Shown: positions 19,017 through 28,203 of the stretch, in pieces | How positions within the stretch are numbered: the first letter of the stretch is position 1 | Layout: every line of letters starts with the position of its first letter | Made by a program: the position numbers and the translations under genes | Notes under the pieces: model-generated | The model's database searches: none | What the model was told of the DNA's origin: nothing | The model's input: the letters and a program-made list of their open reading frames with translations, nothing else | Source: Priapulus caudatus | Lineage: Eukaryota; Priapulida; Priapulimorpha; Priapulimorphida; Priapulidae | DNA: 32,232 nt | Direction of reading: 5' to 3' | Assembly: GCF_000485595.1 (NCBI RefSeq) | Contig: NW_014578302.1 | Coordinates: forward strand, 18,073-50,304

Positions 19017-19660
19017 TCACAAAGATCGTAATCCTTGCCTTCCTTGGCAGGTGTGGTCGGCGCACGCGAAAGAGTGTCCGCGATGATAGAGCTTGCTTCC
19101 AGGCACATACTCGATATCATACGAGAATCGCATGAGTCGCATACGCATAGCCTGTATACGTGGCGGCAGTCCTCCAGAGATTTCGATCCGAGTAGCGAAA
19201 TAGCGGCTTGTGGTCCGTCTCAAGCCGTTAAACGGAGCCCAATCAGATAGTCCTCGAAGCGACAGCATAGCCCAGGTTGAAGCCAACGCTTCCTTCTCGG
19301 ATCTGAGCGTATCTGGTTTCTGCTGAGGCGAGCGATCTCAGATGCCGAAGGCCACCGGTTTTCCACTTATCGTCGAGTCCTTTTGCCTGATAACAGCCCC
19401 GAGTCCATATGAGGAACTGTCCGCAGTGACGCGTATCTCGCGAGAAGGATCATAGAGCATGAGCACTGGCCGCAGCAAGATCAGCTCCTTGATCTTCTGA
19501 AAAGCGTGTTTCCTGCCACGGACCCCAAACCCAGTCATTCTTTCACAGATAACAACTTCTGAGAGGATCCCGCGTGCGTCCGCGAGTTCTGGGAGAAACT
19601 TCCCAGATGGCTTCACCATAGCCCATAAATCTTCGCAGGCATCCTGGACAATTGAGTGGT
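19017..19660 (-). pseudogene. pol: Gypsy RNase H region, frameshifted
   Basis: The 19338-19619 piece reads LLRPVLMLYDPSREIRVTAD and SSYGLGAV, the start of the RT-linked RNase H domain (its first catalytic Asp in TADSSSYG). The 19017-19286 piece reads GLPPRIQAMRMRLMRFSYDI followed by EYVPGSKLY, the downstream connection to integrase. At least two frameshifts separate these blocks. Several small indels rather than large deletions suggest either decay or unpolished sequence. Confidence 0.85.
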
Positions 19661-20480
19661 CTAGCGCAGCTTGCGAGATAGCTTCGACTTTACTAGGCGT
19701 CTACTTGTGATACCACTTTGCCCGCATACGTGACCTGCGAAAGCTACTTCGCGAAACTCCGAAAGACACACTTGGCCGATAAGTGTGACACCCAGCACTT
19801 CGGCGCAGCTTCTGAAGAACTTTCTCAAGGCGATCGTCATGTTCTTCAACGTTTCTCCAAACACTACCAATGTCTCCACCCTTGATGCACACAACGCCTC
19901 GTCGAGTCCACGTAGAATGCTATGTTTGACACTGATAATGGTTCTGGTCGGAGTTTATCCCGAATGGCAACGCTTCGGTAACAGTAACGACCAAATGGAG
20001 TTCATGAATCGTGGGTAAGAAGTCTGAGATCCTCGGCTCGGCCAACCTTGACTCTGGTGAAACCCCCTGTTAGCGTCAATTCGAGAAATTCCGCACCTGC
20101 CATCTGACCAAGGACATGGTCGACGCGTGCGGCAAAACTGGTGACGCTACGTATTTAGTCCGATTCATGAGTTTCGTGAAATCACAGCAGCACCCCTGAT
20201 GCTACCATTACGCTTTGGAACCACCACTATAGGCGCACAACAGTCTGTAGCGTGTCACTTTGGCGTTATGACACCCCATAGTTTCTAAGGATCCAATTCT
20301 CCTTCACCTTAGGGCATTAGCGCGAATAGCTACACGTCGAGGCTACGGGAACTGCCGAATGTTCCGCCCCCCTCCCGCATGTTGATCTTGCTATGGATGC
20401 GCATTTCTCCCAGCCCCTTGAAAAGCTGGTGGTAGTCGTCGATACTACCCACATTAAAGTTGCACTATTGTCGCGAGATA
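19661..20480 (-). pseudogene. pol: Gypsy reverse transcriptase, frameshifted
   Basis: Recognisable RT blocks appear in changing frames on the minus strand: CAPIVVVPKRNGSIR near 20210-20260, then the PFGIN region near 19965, then EEHDDRLEKVLQKLR near 19800-19850, the segment that follows the catalytic YLDD motif. Near 20340-20420 FKGLGEMRIHSKI corresponds to the segment just before RT. The YLDD box itself is not readable in one frame. The many short breaks make the product non-functional as read. Confidence 0.8.
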
Positions 20481-20800
20481 CAACTAGTGTAGCGGCTTGC
20501 TAGCGCAGAGGCCACCACCTTTGATGACGCATATATTTCTGTCTGCCAAAGGTTTTCCTTGCCTGTTGCGTACGTCGAATGGCTGCACTGAAAGTACGAG
20601 AGATTGGCAAACCGTGCACGCTTCCTGTCTAGGACCCTCTGAGCGTCCTGCGATGATGGGACAGCAATTCTATGCTTGAAATGTTTTCTCGTAACGACCT
20701 AGATATCACGTTTACATCTGCACGGTATCGACACGGAAACTGATCGTAGCGCCATCTGACGTCAAGCTTCACAATCCACTGTCGGATTTAGCGATTATTA
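20481..20800 (-). pseudogene. pol: Gypsy aspartic protease, frameshifted
   Basis: On the minus strand the DTGAD active-site region is recognisable near 20725 but lacks one base, so D-T and A-D-V fall in different frames. Downstream SLVLSVQPFDVRNRQGKPL and the segment leading to RT are readable in another frame. Retropepsins of this lineage are 100 to 120 residues, consistent with the interval. Confidence 0.65.
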
Positions 20801-20866
20801 CCCTGCTGCATCCACCCACGCTAGTAAATGACATCGCCGCGGCCTGATCAACACGATCAATAGAAG

Positions 20867-21890
20867 TCAGCATGAGATGACTTCACGTACGCCGCATGCC
20901 GCATTCGACTGAGGACTGGCTACACACTTTTCTGCCCACACCTGAACAAAAATGTCCCTTGTACCGCATCTTGGGTAACAGTTTCTTGTCTCTAGCTGTG
21001 ACAAAACTTCGATCGTGAGGCCCCTCTTCCACAGTACTGGCAAAAGGATTTTTCCCCAGGACCCCAACGCTGGGGGCGGCTGTGGGGACTACCATGACCA
21101 TCTGATGGACACCGTGTTTCTTCTTCGGAATGTGCTTCGATTGCTTTCCTTGAATGGCTTCCCTCGACCTGCCCCACCCACAATCTAGCAGGAGCGCCTG
21201 AAAAGAGGCGACTGGACAACAGCTTGTTATCGGATTTCTTGAAAGTGCTAGAGACCGCATGGCTTCATAATGGACCGGCCACACGTAGAAGTTGCCTTCT
21301 CACAACGTGATGTTTCGTTTCATACAACAGCTTTTTTCTGGAGCAGCTGAATCCCTGATGACCATGAGCCAGGGCTATCTCTGAGATGAGGAATCTCTCA
21401 ATGGTACCAAAATTACCAGTTCTCAGATAAGTTGGAGTTAAGCTCGAGCATAAAAGTCATCTACCTTCTCACCTGTTTTCCATTGCACCGAAGGTTGAAA
21501 AGGCTACCGTTCGTTATGGTCTCGCTTGCTTCGTTCCAACACAGAGAGTTTTCATTTTCGTCATGACCGTTTTTATGTCAGTTTTGTCCTCTGTCGGCCC
21601 CAAAAGTCACGCGATGTTATTAGGCCTTCAGAGCGCTCTGTCGAGAAGCATGTCACAAGGGCGGCGGATCTGTATATTTCGCATCTTTCTCCGAAATGTC
21701 CTGGAACAAACGTGTATATAGCTTCGATCCTACCTGTTCAAACCAGCTTCCCCAATCTTGAGCACGATTTTGATTCGGCATCCGAAAGATCGAATTTTCG
21801 CGGAAACGGACACCTCCGCAACCCATTTCTCCTTCATGAAAATACGAAAACTATACTGAGCGAAATCGTGCTGTTTCAGCACTTCTGACA
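20867..21890 (-). pseudogene. gag: Gypsy gag with CCHC zinc knuckles, frameshifted
   Basis: The knuckle region near 20900-21060 reads, in adjacent frames, CQYCGRGASRSKFC and CGTRDIFVQVWAEK-like and KGHFCSGV-like segments. This corresponds to the paired CxxCGxxHxxxxCPA and CxxCxxxGHFxxxC knuckles of Mag/K02A2.6 gag. Upstream, 21526-21890 contains degraded gag matrix/capsid sequence. Many frameshifts are present. Confidence 0.7.
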
Positions 21891-21896
21891 CCATCT

Positions 21897-22362
21897 TCTT
21901 CTGTGCAAGTAAACGGAGTGAGAGTGACAACAAAGACACTGACTTGTGACAAGCGATTCTTTATTCAGCCATTGATGATTGCGCGCCCTTTCATCGCGTT
22001 CATATGATTCNGAAAGTCCTGAACAAAGTGTATAGTTCGTCCATACCTGTTCAAACAGTTCCCAATCTTGAGCACGATTTTGATTGGCATCCGAAAGATC
22101 GAATTTTTCCGGGAACGGAACACCACCGCAAGCCAACCACTCGTTTATCTTGACAGAAGATGGTGTCAGAAGTGCTGGAAAACAGCATGAACTTTCGTCC
22201 AGTATAGTTTTCGTATTTTCATCGAAGGAAAAGTCACAAGTCAGTGTCTTTGTTGTCACTAAGCGATCCTTTATTCAGCCATGATGATTTGCGCGCCCTT
22301 CTCATGCGTTCATATGTTAGTTCATAGAGGGCGACACTGCACAGTAGTGTACCAACATCACA
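21897..22362 (-). repeat. Gypsy 5' LTR and leader region, rearranged around an N
   Basis: Part of the LTR is present at about 21903-22010 and ends at the single N. The following 22012-22140 repeats gag leader sequence of 21690-21830. It encodes the best-preserved gag start, with WLACGGVPFPEKFDLSDANQ on the minus strand. Then 22145-22258 is an inverted copy of 21830-21960, and 22262-22362 is the remaining LTR. A duplicated, partly inverted leader at a single N is most simply an assembly error. Confidence 0.75.
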
Positions 22363-22434
22363 TCTCTAACATAAGCCTACATTTGGTTTGGACGTTTTCC
22401 TTTTGAAAAAGAAACTGCCTTTCGTCCTCCGTGC

Positions 22435-22647
22435 TTACAGGCTAGATGATAGATCAATTTCAGTGTACTTCAACTTATCACTAAAATAACGATTAGGAGC
22501 ATTCCTTCCAGTTTTAAGCGTTCTACTGCTGCGGATGTACACATTAGTGAAACTGTTGGTTTCATATTGCTTGATTGCATTTGACAACTCTTCAAACAAC
22601 GAGAATTCCTGCCCAATTCTAGTTATATCTCCCAACGCCTCAGCCAT
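22435..22647 (-). pseudogene. FAR1/ZSWIM-like N-terminal module fragment
   Basis: The 70-codon frame opens MAEALGDITRIGQEFSLFEE and contains FTNVYIRSSRTLKTGRNAP and LKYTEIDL. The pattern (short helix with FxExxxAIxxYE, then (Y/F)xRxSRT, then LKYxE) resembles the FAR1/FLYWCH-related N-terminal domain of ZSWIM3-like proteins and related MULE-type transposases. The Cys/His part that should follow is missing, so this is either a first exon or a truncated remnant. The ATG is plausible as a true start. Confidence 0.4.
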
Positions 22648-22739
22648 GACAGTCCTATTGACTTATTTATTCCAGTTTTGCAATGCATTATGGTTGGCAA
22701 CTTGGCACTTTGTATGATTGGAAATCCGTAAATATAGAA

Positions 22740-22915
22740 AAAATAAACGTATTTACGTCTCCGTAAATATAGCCACAGCGAAAAAATAAATGCAGAAACA
22801 AATAAAATTCAAAGAAATACAGAAAGCAGAGGAAAAGAAAAACATCTTATGGGGTTCGAACACGGTACTTTACTATAACAAAGCGAAAGCTTTACCGTTC
22901 AGCCACTGAAACCAA
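22740..22915 (-). mobile_element. tRNA-like SINE candidate
   Basis: On the minus strand an A-box-like segment (GTGGCTGAACGGTAAAGC, about 22889-22906 complement) is followed after about 30 bp by a B box (GTGTTCGAACCCC, 22851-22863 complement). A T-rich, pyrimidine-rich body follows. Acceptor and T stems do not pair properly, so it is not a functional tRNA. A/B-box spacing and order are those of a Pol III promoter of a tRNA-derived SINE. Confidence 0.55.
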
Positions 22916-22936
22916 CTTGAAAGTTAGAACTATAGA

Positions 22937-22951
22937 CCCTAACCCTAACCC
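22937..22951. repeat. Short telomeric repeat at a junction
   Basis: CCCTAACCCTAACCC lies exactly between the broken end of the Merlin transposase and the SINE candidate. Confidence 0.85.
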
Positions 22952-23572
22952 AAAGAGTAAATCATACTGCCGACTTTCACGTGCCTTTCTATGAGAGGAA
23001 CCAACGTCGTACGTTTCCTGTCCTTGACAATGTACTCGACGCATTTCTTGCGTGTGTCGCTCCATGATTCCGAAAACCCATTGGTCTGCTGCAGGAGCCT
23101 TGCCGCGATGGTATTTTCTTTTCTTGCGAAATAAACTTTTGTCTATTTCGATCAGGTTTTCTGCATTCGGTAGCAAACTGTCACTAAAAACCACCGGATT
23201 TCGCTGAAGCCGTTGAGTGCAGATATCGCGGCAGAAGTTATACCAATCCGTCACCGTCGTCCTTGCTAGTTCTGGCATGAAGGCTCTCACATGCTTTATT
23301 TGCAAATCCATTGCAAACATATAGATGATGGACAGTATCTCAAAAAAACTCCCTTTACGAATGGTTAGTCGACGTCTGCATCGGTCATTACGGCAACACC
23401 ATACGTACCCATTTGCTCTTTGCCTTTGCTTCTGCCATCGCATTTCTTTCCCGTGGCATAGCGGTCCGTCCTTGCGAAGAAGATTGATCTCTTTCAGATA
23501 ACTTATCGTATTCTCCACAGTCGACAAAATACCACACATAACGAAGAACGTTGGTGCCTGTGCTCTTTCCAT
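22952..23572 (-). pseudogene. Merlin-superfamily transposase (IS1595/ISXO2-like DDE), truncated
   Basis: The minus-strand frame from 23572 carries a Cys-containing zinc-ribbon-like segment (C39, C59, C60 and C65 in YVWCCRNDRC followed by RRRLTIRKGSFFE). A helical linker follows, then IEIDKSLFRKKRKYHRGK with the first catalytic Asp at D144, and QWVFGIMER. This is the signature of Merlin transposases, eukaryotic relatives of bacterial IS1016/IS1595. After about residue 170 a frameshift occurs; the correct downstream reading (EYIVKDRKRTTLVPLIERH) continues in another frame to about 22952. There the protein ends at CCCTAACCC just before the second catalytic Asp. The last 25 residues of the open frame are read through telomeric and SINE DNA and are artefactual. 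Confidence 0.85.
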
Positions 23573-23689
23573 AATTCGTGCTAACGGTTTCTTCTTTTCC
23601 GAATAGATTGAACAATTGTGCGCCTTTGGCAGTTCACTGGCCTATTTATACACATGTAACGTCTGCTCGCTGCGTGTTTACTATCGTGG

Positions 23690-24496
23690 CCAGACTTTTG
23701 CAAATTCCGTTATTCTTCTTCCATTAACTTGTCACGCACATACAACCTGCGATCCTGCGCATGTCTGTTTAATTACTCAACCAATGCACGACGCGTTCCT
23801 TTTCGCGCAAAAATTTCCTTTCTTTTCATTCAGCTGTCACTTCTATTGCTTTAGATTTCAATACATTTCGTTGGATTGCTTTCACAGAGCTATGAACGCA
23901 CCTGAATGGTCAATTTCACCTGACATTTCAATCCATCCACGTCTATAAGTATCGCAATAAAACCTAACACTTTCTACTTCTGCTGTAACAACAACATTTT
24001 CACTTCCCTATATCATATAATATTTTATTTTATTTAATATTTCATATTGTATGTGTATAGCAAATGCCACTCCTGCCTTTCTTTATATTCTTCTCTCTTT
24101 CACATTATACGTCATATACCTATACACCGCCAATATCTCCATGTTTCCGCTATATTTATATTTCATAATAATATCAACAGCATATAAACAAGACCATATA
24201 AAGAACCCTTCTTTATATGCTCTTGATAATATTTATATGTATATCTTATGTATGTATGCATGTATGTATGTATGCATATATTTCTATTGTCTTTCCTCAC
24301 TCCCGATACAGTTCCAGTATTTCGACATATCTGCTTACATTCATTTCTATTCATACATAGCAACACTAAATATCTACTTCTTACACGTTATATATACCAT
24401 GTGGCTATATATAATATCCGACGGCTGCCGGGCACACTCTTCCATTTCCTAAATGCCCCGCAGTTTCTAATTTTTCCTCATTTCTCAAGTAAACAG
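23690..24496 (+). repeat. Promoter-bearing direct repeat unit 1
   Basis: Shares about 80% identity with 25255-25960 over most of its length. Landmarks are CTTGTCACRCACATACAA, GAACGCACC, CATTTCAATC, the TATA box at 23944, GTGTATAGCAAATGCCACTC, a TATG run at 24240-24275 and CTCAAGTAAACAG at its end. It contains no long ORF of its own. It is cut by telomere-like DNA exactly after AAGTAAACAG. Confidence 0.85.
23944..23951 (+). promoter_or_regulatory. TATA box of repeat unit 1
   Basis: TATAAGTA in the context GTCTATAAGTATCGC, followed after about 20 to 40 bp by ACTTCTGCTG and CAACAACA. The same block occurs in units 2 and 3. Confidence 0.55.
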
Positions 24497-24675
24497 AAGG
24501 GTTAGCGTTACGGTTAGGGTTAGGGTTAGGGTGCCGGCTGCCAGGCATATAGCCACAGCCTTATATATCCTTAGGCTTAGGGTTATAACATTACGGTTAG
24601 GGTTACGGTTATAAGATTAGGGTTAGGATTAGGTTTAGGCTTAGGGTTAGGGTTCGGGATAGGGTTAGGGTTAGG
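24497..24675 (+). repeat. Interstitial telomere-like array (TTAGGG variants)
   Basis: About 180 bp of TTAGGG with frequent variants (TTACGG, TTAGCG, TTAGGA, TTAGGC), split by 45 bp of other sequence at about 24531-24575. It interrupts the repeat series between units 1 and 2. Confidence 0.95.
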
Positions 24676-24836
24676 AAAGCCTGGTATCTGCACGCGATAT
24701 ATGCGTGATATGTCCATACGCCTTCTTGTGAGGTCACCTCCTTCTTGTCGCATACTGTCTCATGTTTGTATCCCACTTCACGCAAACACTCTTCACTTTC
24801 AAATTCGTCGGAGTCGATTGTACTTCCTTCTTTCAC
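24676..24836 (-). pseudogene. Unidentified coding-looking fragment ending at the telomere-like array
   Basis: The minus-strand frame from 24836 reads MKEGSTIDSDEFESEECLRE and continues YKHETVCDKKEVTSQEGVW. Its non-repetitive, acidic composition differs from nearby noise. It then runs into TTAGGG-derived LTLTL. No family is recognised and it may be chance. Confidence 0.25.
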
Positions 24837-25254
24837 GTGTTTCTCTCTCTCTCTCTCTCTCTGTGTGCCTGCGTGCGTGCGTGCGTGCGTGCGTGTGTGT
24901 GCAACGACATGTAACTACACTTCACCACATTTCAAACTTATTCACTCGACTACACAACTTTCCATGTCCTCATAATTTCTACATCAAACGCACATAAACC
25001 TTACACCACCTTACTTCTAGATGTTCATTGCCTGCACATATTGCGTGCACCATTCCGAATCTGCACAACAGCCTTCTGTCACATCGTCATTTCTCATTGC
25101 GTCCTCTTCATGCATTTTACACTCGTACGCCCTTCAATCCTATTCCGTCAACGCAATCAATGAATCATCACTTAATCGTTATACTATCAGCTTTTCGCTC
25201 GCCACGTATAAGCATGTTTATGTAATTACTCAACCGCGCGCATTCCGTTCAACG
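24837..25254. other. Non-coding interval with CT and GCGT microsatellites
   Basis: A CT run lies at about 24843-24862 and GCGT at 24870-24895. The remainder is pyrimidine-rich, and part near 25190-25210 is related to sequence at 26070 (CGTATAAGCATGTTTAT). No gene is seen. Confidence 0.55.
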
Positions 25255-25962
25255 GCTATTCTTCCATTAACTTGTCACACACATACAACGTGCGATCGTG
25301 CGCATTACTCAACCAATGGACGATGCGTTTCTTTTCACATACAAATTCCCTTTCTTTTCAATCAGCCATGAGTTCTATTGCTTCACATTTCAATATATTT
25401 CGTTCGATTGCTTTCACACAGCTATGAAAGCACCTTAATCGTCAATTTCACGTAACATTTCAATCGACCTACGTCTATAAGTATCGCTATCAAACCTAAC
25501 ACTTTTTACTTCTGCTCTAGCAACAACACGTTCACTTCCCTATATGATATTCTATTCTATTTTTTTTCATATTTCATATTCTATGTGTATAGCAAATGCC
25601 ACTCCTGCCTTTCTTTATATTCTTTTCTTTTTCACATTATACCACATATATACCTACACCCCCAATATTTCCATCTTTTCCCTCTATTTATATTTGATTA
25701 TAATATCTATACGTATATCTTATGTATGTATGCATGTTTGTATGCCTCAATATATTATCTTCTTTCTTCACTCCCTATACAGTTCCACTATTTCTACACA
25801 TATCTGCTAACATTCATTTCTATTCATACATAGCAACACTAAATATCGAGTTTTTACACGTTTTATATACGATGTCGCTATATGCCAGGCAGCTGGGCAC
25901 GGTCTTGCATTTCCTAAATGCCCGCCAGTTTTTCATTTTCGGATTTCTCAAGTAAACAGTGT
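25255..25962 (+). repeat. Promoter-bearing direct repeat unit 2
   Basis: Counterpart of unit 1 with the TATA box at 25476 and the same CTCAAGTAAACAG end. It is followed by sequence not seen after unit 1 (25963-26060) leading to unit 3. It contains no ORF of its own. Confidence 0.85.
25476..25483 (+). promoter_or_regulatory. TATA box of repeat unit 2
   Basis: TATAAGTA in the context ACGTCTATAAGTATCGC, with the downstream ACTTCTGCT and CAACAACA block retained. Confidence 0.55.
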
Positions 25963-26064
25963 ACTACATCATGCAAAATATTCTACATTTCTTTCGACAT
26001 TTCAACCGATTTTCCTTACAGCTCTATATTTGAACTAGCCCAATCTGCATCACCACCGCCGCGC

Positions 26065-26415
26065 GCCCGCCGCGTATAAGCATGTTTATTCTATTACCCT
26101 TCAACGGTTATGCATCGATAACTTCCTTCTCTTTCCCGCCCAAATGCCTAACATCTCTGATATTCCACCACGTTCAAATCCATTCGCACTCATAGCCTTC
26201 ACACACCAATGAACGCACCCGAGTGGTCAGCTTTGCTCATTGCTGCTGGCTCACTGGTCGATTAACAGAAATTTTAAGTTACATTTCAATCCAACCTACT
26301 CTATAAGTATCACTGTCAAGCCCAACGTTGCCAACTTCTGCTGCAACAACAAACTCACTCGCACGCATACACAAGAAAGTCTCTGACCCCACTTCATCAG
26401 TATTACTCACGAGAT
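26065..26415 (+). promoter_or_regulatory. Repeat unit 3: probable promoter and leader of the DUF3987-like gene
   Basis: Partial third unit. It shares CCGCGTATAAGCATGTTTAT, the CAATGAACGCACC region, CATTTCAATCC, the TATA box TATAAGTA (26302-26309), then ACTTCTGCTGCAACAACAA. It then continues directly for about 70 bp to the ATG at 26416. A 40-bp insertion separates GGTCAGCTTTGCTC from ACATTTCAATCC relative to units 1 and 2. Conservation of the TATA-to-leader block in all three units is the main evidence for promoter function. Confidence 0.55.
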
Positions 26416-27833
26416 ATGGCCTACGCAAGACGCTGCATTCGGTTATCCGAACAACAGATATGCCGCATTCAGCATGATTGTATGGAAGCGCCTTGCGAGC
26501 TCGCCGATTTCGTCTCCCCGGAGCTCGCAAACTATTTGCAATGTTTGGCAAAGAAGTGCACGACCAATGCCATCTTCCTGCTAAGCACCTTTGTTGGCTT
26601 TATTGCTGGACTCGTGCCCAAGTGGGTTTCCGTTCATGGAGCAGGAATTCAGCAACCTTTGAATACGTTTATCGTCATTGTCGGCCCCAAATGCAGCGGC
26701 AAAACTCAAGCCCTTAACATCGTCGTTGTCGCCGGCACACACGAAATCGCCAAAGAACGGAACGAATCCCTCACATTCAATATGTGTACGAAGGAGGGGT
26801 TGCTGAAGCAGCTCACTCGCCTGCCTTGCCAGCACACGCTCATAGCAGGCGACGAATTCTGGGCCTACCTTGGCGGCCTGCTGCACCGTCAGGCAACTCA
26901 AGCTTCTGGAGAGATCCAGCTCCTCTCATAAAGCTGGAGCGGATCACCGATGACTGCCCAATACGCAACTCATCGCCCCATCTCGCTCGACTCGGCCAAT
27001 ATTTCCATTGCTGGCTGCATGCAGCTCGATTTACTACTGCAGGCCCTTCAAGAAAATTTGCAAGGGCGATGGATTTATGGACAGATTCCTTCTCGTCTGT
27101 CCCATGCCATTGCTTCCAATGCCGCAGGAGACAACACGAGCTGCTGCTGATTTCGCCGCGGCATACCACGATCCAGCGCGCATCGGCCTCAAGATCTACG
27201 ATGCGCACCATGACCGTGAGGACGCCGACCAAATTATTTACACTTTTTCCCCTGCTGCTGACGAACATCTCATGAACATCATCACGGCCGCAAGAATCCA
27301 GTTCAACGAGCAGGTAAGCAGCGGGGAAGCCATGACAGACGTCAAAAGCATCGAGCTCATTCTCCTCCTCCGCCATCCTCCACATTTTCGACCACTGTGT
27401 ACGCGACCACCTGCCGACACCTATACCGACCATCATAACGCTGGAGAATGTTCAGCGGGCGCAAGCGCTGGTTAATTACAGCAGTCATATTTTCCAACTT
27501 CTCTGGGTTTTCCTTGACGATATGTTCACACCACCTGCTGATAAACCGGCAGAAGACGAACTGACTGCACTCATCAAATCTATTCTGCTGTTTCCGGGAC
27601 CAACTGCGCATACGCGAACTCCAGCGCTTCGGAGATGTGGCCATCCACACTTGCACCGGTACAACATTGAGCCGCATGATTACATTGTGGCTTACTCGCA
27701 GAATATTCACGCAGAAACGCAATTGTTAGGCGAACAGGGGGAATGCCCTAATTCCCTATGGGGTACCGCACACCAACCATGCGCAGCGCTTACAGTCACC
27801 GATAATTCATTATCACTCCAGCTGATTTGCTAG
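26416..27833 (+). pseudogene. DUF3987-like P-loop protein, frameshifted
   Basis: The start ATG at 26416 has a purine at -3 and G at +4. The first 171 codons contain a hydrophobic helix-rich region (residues 30-70), a Walker A motif GPKCSGKT at residues 90-97 and a Walker B-like TLIAGDE at 141-147. A frameshift near 26930 leads to a frame reading PISLDSANISIAGCMQLDLL, the strand-turn region expected in DUF3987 (xxSIxGxxQPxxL). A second shift near 27060 gives GDGFMDRFLLVCPMP and DEHLMNIITAARIQF, and a third leads to YSSHIFQLLWVFLDDMFTPP and the stop at 27833. The order and motifs match DUF3987 proteins, predicted P-loop NTPases often found beside primases in phages and mobile elements. The true substrate is unknown. 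All breaks are small indels, so the intact gene may exist and the reading be limited by sequence quality. Confidence 0.65.
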
Positions 27834-28159
27834 TCTCGCCGTGCCTCGCCTCGTCTTTCCTGCGTGTTAGCGGGGCTTTATATAATAATTCTCTTTTAAC
27901 GGACTACAGCCCGTCTATGCAGCGCGTGCCTAACTCGCCTAAGTTGTATATATCTCAATTCATATATATCTATCTACTTCAACATTGATATAATATATAG
28001 TTGTATATTTTGTGTCGTTCTTTACATATTTCATGATGTTCACCTATATTATATTATAGTCGCATTTTGTATTATGAGTTGTACTCAGTTGTCGTCCAAT
28101 GCATTTGACAATATATGCTGATATTACATTGAAACACATTTTTCCGTCTCTTTCACCTC

Positions 28160-28202
<43 letters not shown>
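27834..28202 (+). other. 3' flank of the DUF3987-like gene with AT microsatellite
   Basis: AT-rich, with no ORF. A TA dinucleotide run of about 36 bp at 28165-28201 ends at the single N. No canonical AATAAA is obvious close to the stop. Confidence 0.6.
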
Positions 28203-28203
28203 N

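Larger units (their letters stand above)
17113..22362 (-). mobile_element. Gypsy (Ty3/mdg4-type) LTR retrotransposon, Mag/K02A2.6-like, damaged
   Basis: Coding order on the minus strand is gag with zinc knuckles, protease, reverse transcriptase, RNase H, then integrase, which is the Gypsy order. Short LTRs flank it. A polypurine tract (AAAGAAAGGGAGA, 17262-17274 complement) precedes the 3' LTR. The integrase H2C2 finger and core resemble the K02A2.6/Mag lineage. gag, PR, RT and RH are interrupted by many single-base frameshifts while integrase is intact. The 5' end around the N at 22011 is duplicated and partly inverted, probably an assembly fault. An autonomous copy likely exists elsewhere in the genome. 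Confidence 0.9.

Noticed and set aside
22850-22912. Functional tRNA gene on the minus strand
   Set aside because: Acceptor and T stems do not pair; kept only as a tRNA-like SINE candidate.
26581-27436. Minus-strand frames of 106 to 198 codons over the P-loop gene
   Set aside because: They are antisense shadows of the DUF3987-like coding region.
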